From the NCBI GenBank assembly GCA_964645405.1, contig CAZYCA010000044.1, positions 62,001 to 126,000 of the forward strand: a DNA stretch of 64,000 nt. The letters run 5' to 3'. The stretch is from JAMWDF01 sp964645405. Lineage in GTDB: Bacteria; Ratteibacteria; UBA8468; B48-G9; DSTR01. A model generated the notes under the pieces. The model was not told where the DNA came from. It worked only from the letters and a program-made list of their open reading frames with translations, and ran no database searches. This document shows positions 8,425 through 16,631 of this stretch, piece by piece; position 1 is the first letter of the stretch, and each line of letters opens with the position of its first letter. The position numbers and the translations under genes were made by a program.

Positions 8425-8776
8425 GGGGGCGAAACAGGTTTCGACAGGGGGTTACAGGGGTCAGAGCAGCCTGTCGAGTTTGTCGGAAACTCGTTAAAAT
8501 CCGGCAAAAAACAACTGCCAATACGGCAAACTGTCTGGCTGCTTAAAAGCAGCCACTCACCGCAGGCTTCTACCCTCAGGGCCTGCGAGTGAGCCGGAAT
8601 GAGGGTCTGACTGGTCTGTTAGCCTTCCTCAGGCCGGTCCAGTAATGAAAAGGCTGCCTTACCTGTACTCTGTCCGATGAAGTGCGGGTAGGAAAGAAAA
8701 AAAACATCGGACTACGCAGGTAGAGACTCTGGTCGCTGGCCTTCTGGACCCGGCTGCAAAGCCGGCGCCTCCACCA
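8425..8776 (+). ncRNA. ssrA: tmRNA (SsrA)
   Basis: The 5' end GGGGGCG (8425-8431) pairs with CGCCTCC (8766-8772), followed by an encoded ACCA. The conserved start GGTTTCGACAGGGG and the length of 352 nt fit one-piece tmRNA. After ACAACT the resume codon is GCC (8517-8519), and the tag frame reads ANTANCLAA with stop TAA at 8544-8546. The tag ends in the degradation signal LAA and unusually contains Cys. The T-arm stem CCGGC/GCCGG closes a loop of only 6 nt, UGCAAA, instead of the usual 7-nt UUCRANY. It lies between smpB and the amidase gene. Confidence 0.95.
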
Positions 8777-8790
8777 AAGTTTGAGGGGGA

Positions 8791-9978
8791 GTGGTGAAAT
8801 CCAGATACGAACAAGTCCAGTTTCTTGCAGTCTGTTTAATGGTTTTTTTAATTTCTTCATCAGTTTCCGGGATTAACCTGCAGGAGAAGGTTAAAGAAAA
8901 CAGGTTATCCACCTATCTCTGCGGAAACCAGAAATATGTTTCCCTCAGGACGGTTCTGCGTCTTATTGGCGCTCAGGATTCCTGGGGAAGAATTCAGGAC
9001 CGTGTTTTCTTTATCTACCGGGGAAAAGAAGTAGCACTGGGAGTAGGTTCTAATACTGTGCTGGTTTCTGGTGTCGCTCATTCCCTGGAATACCCTGTCC
9101 GGGAAGTGGAAGGGGAAATATTAGTTCCTCTCCTTGATTTTGAAAAAATTCTCAGCAGAATAGAAGGAACTGAAGCTGCTGCTAAGGATGTCAGCACTTC
9201 ACTGGCAGCTGCTCCTGAAAGTTCCAAGAAAGAGATTTCACCTGCAGCCCCTGCCGCCAGTGTTTTGCCAGGAAATTCCAGCAGAAATTTTGTCATTTTG
9301 ATTGACCCGGGACATGGAGGCAAAGATAATGGAGCAGTTGGTAATTTTGGTCTTAAGGAGAAGGATGTCAACCTGGATGTAGCCAAGCGTGTTCGTCATT
9401 ATCTTCTGGCAAAACTGAAGAAATGTCCACACGTAAAGATTTTAATGACCAGGGAACAGGATGTTTTTCTCAGTCTGGAAGAAAGGGTGCAGAAGGCACG
9501 GGAAAGCAGGGCAGATATTTTTTTCTGTATCCATACCAATTCCTCGCGCTGGAATAGATTAGATGCGGATGGGTTTGAAACTTTTTACCCCAGGAGTAAG
9601 GAGGAAATCAGTATTTTGCCAGCTGCCGTAGACGGAGAAGGAGAAGAAGAGACAGGAAGCGAAAGCATTGTTTTGCAGATTGTCAAAGATTTGAATGAAA
9701 CTTCTACGGTAGATGAAAGTAGGATTTTAGCAGAATTGGTACAGGAGCGTCTGGCAGAGCGTCTGAACTGTCCTGATAGAGGTGCCAAACCCAGAAATTT
9801 TTATGTGCTGAAATATACGCCGATGGTTTCCATCCTTACAGAAATTGGTTTCATTTGCAATCCTAACATTGAAGCCAATTTGCGGGATGTAGAAGTGCGT
9901 CAGGCTATCGGGGAAACGCTGGGTCAGGCAATACTGGATTATCTCCGGAGAAAAAATATTATCACCACCAATGATTAA
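8791..9978 (+). CDS. Exported N-acetylmuramoyl-L-alanine amidase (Amidase_3)
   Basis: The 395-residue enzyme should cleave the lactyl-alanine bond of peptidoglycan. A signal peptide (about 1-28) is followed by a small domain of the copper-amine-oxidase N-terminal type (about 36-120, VSLRTVLRLIGAQDSWGR, ILVPLLDF), an Ala/Ser/Pro linker (125-165) and the zinc amidase domain (166-395). Zinc ligands are visible as H175 in DPGHGG, E190 in LKEKDVN and H248 in CIHTNSS; the catalytic Glu is in LTEIGF. GTG 8791 lies very close to GAGGGGGA, and GTG 8794 would be better spaced, so the start may be one codon later. It overlaps murI by 8 nt. Confidence 0.9.
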   Translation: MVKSRYEQVQFLAVCLMVFLISSSVSGINLQEKVKENRLSTYLCGNQKYVSLRTVLRLIGAQDSWGRIQDRVFFIYRGKEVALGVGSNTVLVSGVAHSLEYPVREVEGEILVPLLDFEKILSRIEGTEAAAKDVSTSLAAAPESSKKEISPAAPAASVLPGNSSRNFVILIDPGHGGKDNGAVGNFGLKEKDVNLDVAKRVRHYLLAKLKKCPHVKILMTREQDVFLSLEERVQKARESRADIFFCIHTNSSRWNRLDADGFETFYPRSKEEISILPAAVDGEGEEETGSESIVLQIVKDLNETSTVDESRILAELVQERLAERLNCPDRGAKPRNFYVLKYTPMVSILTEIGFICNPNIEANLRDVEVRQAIGETLGQAILDYLRRKNIITTND

Positions 9979-10795
9979 ACAACCCATCGGCGTATTTGAT
10001 TCTGGCATCGGGGGATTGACTGTAGTAGGACAGATGAGGAAGTTGTCTCCGCGGCAGGACATTATTTATTTTGGTGATACTGCCCGGGTCCCCTATGGAA
10101 CAAAGTCAGAAAGTGTTGTCCGGGAATTTTCTACCGAAAATACAAAGTTTCTCCTGAAGTTTAACCCAAAGCTGGTGGTAATTGCCTGTCACACCGCTTC
10201 CTGTCTGGCAGCCGGGTATCTGAAGAAACGATTTCCGGGGACTGCTTTTCTTGATGTGGTAAAGCCAAGTATCCGGAAAGCGCTGAGTGTTACCCGTTCT
10301 GGGAGGCTGGGAGTTATCGGGACTCCGGCTACCATTAACAGCGGAGTTTACCAGTCTCTTTTAAGAAAGGCTGACCCTGCTGTCAGGGTCTGGGCTGTAT
10401 CCTGTCCGTTGTTTGTGCCCCTGGTGGAGGAGGGATGGGGAAATAGTAAACTGGGACGGGAAGCCGCGCGTATCTATCTGCGGAATCTGAGAAAGAGAAG
10501 GGTAGATACTGTCATTTTAGGCTGCACACATTACCCTCTTATGAAGAAAGCTATCAGCCAGGCTCTGGGAGCTGATGTACATCTGGTCGATGCTTCCGAA
10601 GAGGTAGCAGTGGAAACCTGCAGGCTTCTGAAATCTGAACCAGAAGCAGTGAATGCCGGTCGTGGAAGATTGCTTCTTTATTTCAGTGATTGTAGCAGTT
10701 ACCTTAAGTCCCGGCTGAAGGTCTTTTTGCAGGAAAAAAAGATAATCGTTAAGGAGGTAAAAAGTCATTTTCAACCCGGCAGAAAAAATGTATGA
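9971..10795 (+). CDS. murI: Glutamate racemase
   Basis: The 274-residue protein interconverts L- and D-glutamate for peptidoglycan. It opens with IGVFDSGIGGLTVV, and both catalytic cysteine motifs are present: ACHTAS (Asn more usual at the third position) and GCTHYPL near residue 185. YFGDTARVPYGTKS is also typical. It overlaps the amidase end by 8 nt and queD by 8 nt, so the three genes are translationally coupled in a cell-wall and cofactor run. Confidence 0.95.
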   Translation: MIKQPIGVFDSGIGGLTVVGQMRKLSPRQDIIYFGDTARVPYGTKSESVVREFSTENTKFLLKFNPKLVVIACHTASCLAAGYLKKRFPGTAFLDVVKPSIRKALSVTRSGRLGVIGTPATINSGVYQSLLRKADPAVRVWAVSCPLFVPLVEEGWGNSKLGREAARIYLRNLRKRRVDTVILGCTHYPLMKKAISQALGADVHLVDASEEVAVETCRLLKSEPEAVNAGRGRLLLYFSDCSSYLKSRLKVFLQEKKIIVKEVKSHFQPGRKNV

Positions 10796-11225
10796 AGTCA
10801 TGATTGAAGATGAGTTTTGTGGGGCACACCACCTGGTAGGTTACCGGGGAAAATGTGAGGGTGTCCATGGTCATAACTGGAAGGTGGTAGTTGTGGTGAG
10901 GGGTGAAAGACTGGGGAAAGACGGTTTGCTGGTTGATTTCCATTTCCTCAGAAAAAAGCTTACCAGGATTCTGGAAGAACTGGACCACAAGGACCTGAAC
11001 ACAATTTCTTTTTTCCGCAGGAATAATCCCAGTTCTGAGAACCTGGCGCGGTACATTTTTCTTACCCTGGCTAAATCTTTTCAGAAAAAAAATTTGAGCA
11101 TTTACCGTGTAACAGTCTGGGAAAACCAGCGACAGTCTGCTACTTATCTACAGGGAGGCAAAAATGAAGGCTTACCAGGAGCCAAAGATACCGGTGGAAA
11201 AAATATATTCCGGAAAGGTTCGTGA
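10788..11225 (+). CDS. queD: 6-carboxytetrahydropterin synthase / PTPS family (QueD-like)
   Basis: The 145-residue protein belongs to the 6-pyruvoyl-tetrahydropterin synthase family. The zinc ligands H15, H27 and H29 (AHHL, VHGHNW), the catalytic C23 (KCEGVHGH) and a C-terminal Glu in VTVWENQRQ are all visible. In bacteria this usually means queuosine precursor synthesis, though related enzymes act in folate or pterin pathways; no other que gene is in the window. The last 20 or so residues (GGKNEGLPGAKDTGGKNIF) go beyond the usual family end and overlap the start of purC by 62 nt. Confidence 0.85.
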   Translation: MYEVMIEDEFCGAHHLVGYRGKCEGVHGHNWKVVVVVRGERLGKDGLLVDFHFLRKKLTRILEELDHKDLNTISFFRRNNPSSENLARYIFLTLAKSFQKKNLSIYRVTVWENQRQSATYLQGGKNEGLPGAKDTGGKNIFRKGS

Positions 11226-12057
11226 CTTATACCTTTTAGATGACCGGCGGCTGCTTCTGGTGGCTACTGACAGAATCTCAGCTTTTGATTTTGTTCTCCC
11301 CACCCCCATCCCGGGCAAGGGAATTGTTCTTAATCAGCTCTCTGCTTTCTGGTTTCACCTGTTGGGTTCTGTTGTTTCCCATCACCTGATAGCGGACCAG
11401 TGGGAAGATTTTCCGGATTATTTAAAGCTTTTTTCCTCCTTACGGGGAAGAAGTATGGTGGTCAAGAAAGCTGAGAAGATACCTGTAGAATGTGTGGTAA
11501 GAGGGTACCTTGCAGGGAGTGCCTGGAAAGATTATGAGAAGACAGGTAGCATCTGCGGTATTAGATTACCTGCAGGGTTGAAACTGAGCGAAAAACTACC
11601 GGAACCTATTTTTACGCCTGCCACTAAAGAAGAAAAAGGAAAGCATGACCAGAATATTTCTTTTGACCAGATGGTAGATATTGTGGGTTATGAAGTTTCC
11701 TCCTTCCTCAGAGAAAAATCTCTTCAGCTTTACGAGAGGGCAAGTCAGTATGCCTCCTTGCGCGGAATCATTATTGCTGATAGCAAGTTTGAATTTGGTC
11801 TGGACGGCAAAGAAATTATCTTAATAGATGAGGTTTTCACACCTGATTCTTCACGTTTCTGGGAAAAATCCAGGTATGAGGTGGGAAAAGTTCAGGATAG
11901 TCTGGACAAACAATATATACGGGATTATCTGGAAAGTATTCACTGGAATAAGCAGCCGCCTGTACCAGCTTTACCGCAAGCTGTTGTCCAGAAGACACAG
12001 GAAAAGTATTGTCAAATTTACAGGCTTTTGACGGGGAAGGAAATCATTGTCGAATAA
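11164..12057 (+). CDS. purC: Phosphoribosylaminoimidazole-succinocarboxamide synthase
   Basis: The 297-residue protein is SAICAR synthase, which joins CAIR and aspartate in purine synthesis. Motifs include SGKVRDLYLLDDRRLLLVAT, DRISAFDFVLPTPIPGKG, VECVVRGYLAGSAW and LIDEVFTPDSSRFW. The start ATG 11164 has GGAGG 5 nt upstream and leads directly into the conserved region, so it is well supported despite lying inside the queD tail. It is the first of four consecutive purine genes. Confidence 0.95.
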   Translation: MKAYQEPKIPVEKIYSGKVRDLYLLDDRRLLLVATDRISAFDFVLPTPIPGKGIVLNQLSAFWFHLLGSVVSHHLIADQWEDFPDYLKLFSSLRGRSMVVKKAEKIPVECVVRGYLAGSAWKDYEKTGSICGIRLPAGLKLSEKLPEPIFTPATKEEKGKHDQNISFDQMVDIVGYEVSSFLREKSLQLYERASQYASLRGIIIADSKFEFGLDGKEIILIDEVFTPDSSRFWEKSRYEVGKVQDSLDKQYIRDYLESIHWNKQPPVPALPQAVVQKTQEKYCQIYRLLTGKEIIVE

Positions 12058-12081
12058 GCTTTTTCACCTGAAGGATAACAG

Positions 12082-12552
12082 ATGAAAAAACGTGTCTGGT
12101 TAATAGAAGTTTTTTACCGCCCAAAGGTTTTTGATGCCCATGCGGGAGAGGTTAAAAAATCAGTAGAAGAACTGGGCGTTAGCTGTGTGGATAAAGTTTC
12201 TGCTTCCAGTCTTTACCGGATAGAGGGAATGATTAAGAGAGAAGCTATTATCAGGATTGCCAGGAATCTTCTCGCTGATTCTGTTTCTCAGGATTATCGT
12301 CTGGGTGAGCCTTTCCGGCAGTCAGCCTGGTCAGTTCAGGTCTGGTACAAACCAGGGGTAACTGACACGGTGGCAGAAACAGCCAGAAAAGCAATCCAGG
12401 ACCTGGGAATAAGCAACTTTCTGGTTGTTTCTACTGGCCGTTGTTATTTTTTCTGGGGTAAACTGGAGGAAGACATACTTTCTTCCGTAGCGAGAAAACT
12501 TCTCGCTAACGAGCTAATAGAATTTTTCCTGATAAAAAGACCGGGGAAGTAG
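12082..12552 (+). CDS. purS: Tandem double PurS, FGAM synthase subunit
   Basis: PurS is normally about 80 residues; this 156-residue protein carries two PurS-like halves in tandem. Residues 4-74 begin VWLIEVFYRPKVFDAHAGEV and contain VEELGVS; residues 83-152 begin WSVQVWYKPGVTDTVAETAR and contain IQDLGIS. PurS joins PurL and PurQ in the split formylglycinamidine ribonucleotide synthase and helps channel ammonia. The fusion would replace a PurS dimer with one chain. It sits directly before purL (5 nt gap) and AAGGA precedes the ATG. Confidence 0.85.
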   Translation: MKKRVWLIEVFYRPKVFDAHAGEVKKSVEELGVSCVDKVSASSLYRIEGMIKREAIIRIARNLLADSVSQDYRLGEPFRQSAWSVQVWYKPGVTDTVAETARKAIQDLGISNFLVVSTGRCYFFWGKLEEDILSSVARKLLANELIEFFLIKRPGK

Positions 12553-12557
12553 GAAAA

Positions 12558-14936
12558 ATGGCTGAAAAAATTCAGGTGCGACAGATTAATCTTTTACAGT
12601 CCACAGACGACGAACTGATACAGCTCAGTCGTCAGCATCTCCTTTCTCTTGATTTAAAGGAGATGCAGACCATAAAAAAGTATTTCCAGGGTCTGGGTCG
12701 TAATCCCACTGATTGCGAACTGGAAACCATCGCTCAAACCTGGTCAGAACATTGTGTCCATAAAACTTTCAAGGCATTGATAGAATTTGAGGAGGAAGCA
12801 GAAGGAAAAAAGAAAAAAAGGGAAGTTGTCTGTCTAAAAGAGATAGCCAGGGTGACAGAAACTTTGAAAAAACGCTGGTGTCTGTCTGTTTTCCAGGACA
12901 ATGCCGGCATTGTTGATTTTACAGATGGCTGGGCGATAGCCTTTAAAGTGGAAACGCATAATCATCCTTCTGCCTTGGAGCCCTACGGTGGAGCTGGAAC
13001 CGGTATAGGCGGTGTCATCAGAGATATTTTAGGAGTGGGGCTTGGTGCCAGGCCCATCCTTAACACAGATGTTTTCTGTTTCGGGCCACTGGACACCCCT
13101 TACCAGGATTTACCGGAAGGATTACTTCATCCCAGAAGAATTTTTAAGGGGGTCGTCAGCGGGGTGCGAGATTACGGGAACCGTATGGGCATTCCCACGG
13201 CTAACGGAGCAATTATTTTTGATAAAGGATATATACACAACTGTCTGGTTTACTGCGGTACCTTAGGTCTCATCCCGAAAAATAGAATTTTCAAGGAAGT
13301 GAAAGCAGGAGATTTGATTGTCGTAGCAGGTGGACGGACTGGCCGGGATGGTATCCATGGAGCAACATTTTCTTCAGCCAGTTTGAACAAGGATATTCCC
13401 ACCAGTGTGGTGCAGATTGGTAACCCTATTACGGAGAAAAAACTTCTGGATGTTTTGCTCGTGGCCAGGGATAAAAAGCTTTACAGGGCAATCACCGATT
13501 GCGGTGCTGGTGGTCTTTCTTCTGCTGTGGGTGAGATGGCCAGGTCGCTTGGTGCTGAAGTCTGGCTGGAAAAGGTGCCCTTAAAGTATCCGGGGCTTCA
13601 ACCGTGGGAAATATGGCTTTCTGAATCTCAGGAAAGGATGGTTTTGGCTGTACCTTCATCCAGAGTAAGTGTCCTGCTTGATATTTTCCAGAGTGAGGAT
13701 GTGGAAGCGAAAGTCATCGGCTGTTTTCAGGATACAGGACAGCTGCTTTTGAAATATGAAGGTGAGATTGTCGGCCAGCTGGACCTCAGGTTCCTCCACG
13801 ATGGTCTCCCCAGAAGAAGATTGCAGGCTTATTTTCCTTCCAGACAGGTAGTTCTGACAGCACCGGAAAATGTGGAATGGAAAGAAACTCTTCTGCAGTT
13901 ACTTTCAGACCCGGTGATTGCTTCCAAGGAAGTAGTTATCCGTCAGTACGACCATGAGGTCCTGGGCCAGACTGTTATCAAGCCCCTGGTGGGTGTAGAG
14001 CAGGCAGGTCCTTCTGATGCAGTGGTATTGAAGGTTTTGCCTGATTCCTGGCGCGGGGTAGCAGTAAGTTGCGGTATTAATCCTTTTTATGGAGAGATTG
14101 ACCCTTATGCCATGGCTGGTTGTTGTCTGGAAGAAGCCATCAGGAATCTTGTCTGCGTGGGTGCAGACCCTCAAAAGGTAGCCTTACTGGACAATTTTTG
14201 CTGGGGAGAAACTAACGGCGGTGAATCCCTGGGAAGACTGGTAAAATGTGTGGAAGGTTGCCGGGATTTTGCTCTCGCCTATGAAGCACCTTTTATTTCT
14301 GGCAAAGATAGCCTCAATAATGTTTTTCGCAGAGAAGATGGTTCTGTACTTTCCATTCCCGGGACACTTCTCATTTCTGCTGTCTCCATAGTGCCTGATG
14401 TCAGGAAGACCTGCTCCTCGGACCTGAAAAAACCAGGGAATCACCTTTACCTTTGCGGGTTAACACTGGATGAGTTCGGGGGTTCCAGGTATTTTCACCT
14501 TTTCCGCTGTGCAGCCGGTGTGGTTCCTTTACCACGACCCCGGGAGACCAAAGTGGTGATGAGAAGGTTACATCAGGCAATAAAAAAACAGTGGGTAAAA
14601 GCCTGCCATGATTGTTCGGAAGGTGGTTTTATTGTGGCTATGGCAGAGATGGTGATAGGTGGTACCTGGGGTGCAGAAGTGGAATTATCTACCTTCGCCG
14701 GTAAAGCCAGCGGGGTTGGTTCCTGCCTTTTTTCTGAAAGCCAGGGCCGCTTCCTTGTGGAGGTAGAGAAAGAGCACCAGGAAGAATTTGAATCTCTTAT
14801 GGCTGGAGTGCCAGCTGTGATGATAGGTACTGTTGTTCCGGAGCCTTTTCTTACAGTGAAAAACTGCGGGAAAGTTCTTTTTCAGCTTTCTGAAAGAGAG
14901 TTAAGAGATTCCTGGAAAGGAGCGCTGAAGTGGTAA
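12558..14936 (+). CDS. purL: Phosphoribosylformylglycinamidine synthase, synthetase subunit
   Basis: The 792-residue protein is the small-type PurL that works with separate PurS and PurQ. Visible motifs are TWSEHCVHKTF (active-site His), FKVETHNHPSALEPYGGAGTG, ARPILNTDVFCFG, GGRTGRDGIHGATFSSA and, in the second half, HDCSEGGFIVAMAEM. It binds FGAR and ATP and uses ammonia from PurQ. The final codons overlap the GTG start of purQ by 7 nt. Confidence 0.96.
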   Translation: MAEKIQVRQINLLQSTDDELIQLSRQHLLSLDLKEMQTIKKYFQGLGRNPTDCELETIAQTWSEHCVHKTFKALIEFEEEAEGKKKKREVVCLKEIARVTETLKKRWCLSVFQDNAGIVDFTDGWAIAFKVETHNHPSALEPYGGAGTGIGGVIRDILGVGLGARPILNTDVFCFGPLDTPYQDLPEGLLHPRRIFKGVVSGVRDYGNRMGIPTANGAIIFDKGYIHNCLVYCGTLGLIPKNRIFKEVKAGDLIVVAGGRTGRDGIHGATFSSASLNKDIPTSVVQIGNPITEKKLLDVLLVARDKKLYRAITDCGAGGLSSAVGEMARSLGAEVWLEKVPLKYPGLQPWEIWLSESQERMVLAVPSSRVSVLLDIFQSEDVEAKVIGCFQDTGQLLLKYEGEIVGQLDLRFLHDGLPRRRLQAYFPSRQVVLTAPENVEWKETLLQLLSDPVIASKEVVIRQYDHEVLGQTVIKPLVGVEQAGPSDAVVLKVLPDSWRGVAVSCGINPFYGEIDPYAMAGCCLEEAIRNLVCVGADPQKVALLDNFCWGETNGGESLGRLVKCVEGCRDFALAYEAPFISGKDSLNNVFRREDGSVLSIPGTLLISAVSIVPDVRKTCSSDLKKPGNHLYLCGLTLDEFGGSRYFHLFRCAAGVVPLPRPRETKVVMRRLHQAIKKQWVKACHDCSEGGFIVAMAEMVIGGTWGAEVELSTFAGKASGVGSCLFSESQGRFLVEVEKEHQEEFESLMAGVPAVMIGTVVPEPFLTVKNCGKVLFQLSERELRDSWKGALKW

Positions 14937-15706
14937 AACCCAGGGTTGTCATTCTCAGGGTGGCCGGGACAAACTGCGACCGGGAGACAGAATGGGCGAT
15001 GAAGATGGCTGGAGCTATTGTGGAACGGGTCCATCTAAACCAGTTTTTATCCAGGAAGAAAAAACTGAAGGATTATCAGGCTTTGATTATCCCGGGCGGT
15101 TTTTCTTATGGAGATGATATTGCTGCGGGAAAAGTTCTGGCTAATCAGCTTATTTACTGTTTAAAGAATGAACTGTGCGAGTTCATTGAGAAGAAAAAGC
15201 CAGTGTTAGGTATCTGCAATGGTTTTCAGGTCCTGGTGAAAACAGGATTACTTCCTGGTTTTGGTTCTCACCAGCAGGTGACGTTGACCTGGAACGACTC
15301 CGGACATTTTGAATGCCGCTGGGTTTACCTGAAAGTAGAAGCCAGTGTCTGTCCTTTTACTGATAACTTACCGGAGATTATTCAGTTACCGGTGGCGCAC
15401 GCGGAAGGGAAATTTCTACCTGAAAATAAAAAGGTTATGCAGGCACTCGAAAAGGGAAGGCAGGTTGTTTTCCGTTATGTGACACCCTCAGGTGAGAAAG
15501 CCACTTATCCCTACAACCCTAATGGTTCTGTGGAAGAGGTGGCCGGGATATGCAGCAGTAATGGCTTGCTTCTGGGAATGATGCCCCACCCGGAAAGATG
15601 TACCCTTGCCCAGCATTTTCCTGACTGGTTGAGATACTCTCCAGAATGTCCCCAGCCGTTTGGCTTTCTCATTTTGCAGAATGTGGTAAAATTTATCTCT
15701 CAGTAA
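14930..15706 (+). CDS. purQ: Phosphoribosylformylglycinamidine synthase, glutaminase subunit
   Basis: The 258-residue class I glutamine amidotransferase starts at GTG 14930, 8 nt after GGAG and inside the purL end. The family signature GTNCDRETEWAM is at the N terminus, the nucleophile Cys is in LGICNGFQVL, and the His-Glu pair is in GMMPHPER. It hydrolyses glutamine and passes ammonia to PurL. It is the last purine gene of this run; argB follows after 37 nt. Confidence 0.96.
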   Translation: MVKPRVVILRVAGTNCDRETEWAMKMAGAIVERVHLNQFLSRKKKLKDYQALIIPGGFSYGDDIAAGKVLANQLIYCLKNELCEFIEKKKPVLGICNGFQVLVKTGLLPGFGSHQQVTLTWNDSGHFECRWVYLKVEASVCPFTDNLPEIIQLPVAHAEGKFLPENKKVMQALEKGRQVVFRYVTPSGEKATYPYNPNGSVEEVAGICSSNGLLLGMMPHPERCTLAQHFPDWLRYSPECPQPFGFLILQNVVKFISQ

Positions 15707-15743
15707 CTGTGTCATTCTTTTTTCTACCGAAGGGAGAAGTAAA

Positions 15744-16631
15744 GTGGAAGAAGAAATTTTTCAGAAGGCAGAAGTTCTGGTAGAGGCTATGCCCTATATC
15801 CGGCGTTATCAGAACACCTATTTTGTCATAAAATTAGGAGGTGGCATCTTCAGGATGCCTGAGGTGAGAAACGGGATTTTAGCAGACATAGCTTTCCTGC
15901 ACGTGGTGGGGATCCGGTGTATTATGGTGACCGGCGGTGGACCTTTTATCAGTGAGGAAATTCAAAAATCAGGCCGGAAACCGGTTTTTGTTGATGGTTT
16001 GAGAGTAACTGATGAAGATACCCTGCAGATAGTGAAGAAGGTTCTTCTGCGGGTTCGGGATGATTTAGTGAGATACCTGGCTGAGGAACTCAAAGTCGTC
16101 TGTTATCCTGTAGAACCGGAAGAACGACTCATGCTTGCCAGAAAGATTCATTACCAGAAAGGGGCAGAGGTAGTGGATCTGGGTTTTGTAGGGCAGATGG
16201 AAAGTGTAGATGTACCCTCCCTGAAAGCAAAGGCAGCAAATGCAGTAGTGGTGCTGGCGCCTCTGGCTTATGGCCAGGATGGTTTTCTGTATAATATCAA
16301 CGGGGATGCGGTGGCTTCCGGTATTGCCTGTGCTCTGGGAGCAGAAAAATTAGTTTTCCTGACCAGTGTGCCCGGGGTGATGCGCAATCCAGAAAATCTG
16401 GAAACACTGATTTCTGTTTTGACGGTGAAGCAGGTGGAAACTTTGGTCCAGCAAGGGGTTATCAAAGAAGGTATGCTACCAAAGGTAAAGGCAGCGGTTT
16501 CTTCTATCAAAAATGGAGTAAAAAAGGTTCATATCATTGGGGGGAACCTTTCTCATTCCCTGCTGCTGGAAATTTTTACCAACCAGGGTATTGGTACGGA
16601 GATTGTTGCTGAGGAAGGAGTGGAAAAATGA
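15744..16631 (+). CDS. argB: Acetylglutamate kinase
   Basis: The 295-residue protein phosphorylates N-acetylglutamate, the second step of the cyclic arginine pathway. It shows the amino-acid-kinase fold signatures FVIKLGGGIF, IMVTGGGPFI, VDGLRVTDEDTLQIVKKVL, NINGDAVASGIACAL and GMLPKVKAAVSSIKNGVKKVHII. The start is GTG 15744 with a GGGAG site upstream. It overlaps argD by 4 nt (ATGA). argC and argJ are not in the window. Confidence 0.93.
   Translation: MEEEIFQKAEVLVEAMPYIRRYQNTYFVIKLGGGIFRMPEVRNGILADIAFLHVVGIRCIMVTGGGPFISEEIQKSGRKPVFVDGLRVTDEDTLQIVKKVLLRVRDDLVRYLAEELKVVCYPVEPEERLMLARKIHYQKGAEVVDLGFVGQMESVDVPSLKAKAANAVVVLAPLAYGQDGFLYNINGDAVASGIACALGAEKLVFLTSVPGVMRNPENLETLISVLTVKQVETLVQQGVIKEGMLPKVKAAVSSIKNGVKKVHIIGGNLSHSLLLEIFTNQGIGTEIVAEEGVEK

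Noticed and set aside
8576..8860. Minus-strand open frame of 94 codons over the tmRNA
   Set aside because: It lies mostly inside the well-supported tmRNA gene and has no ribosome site.
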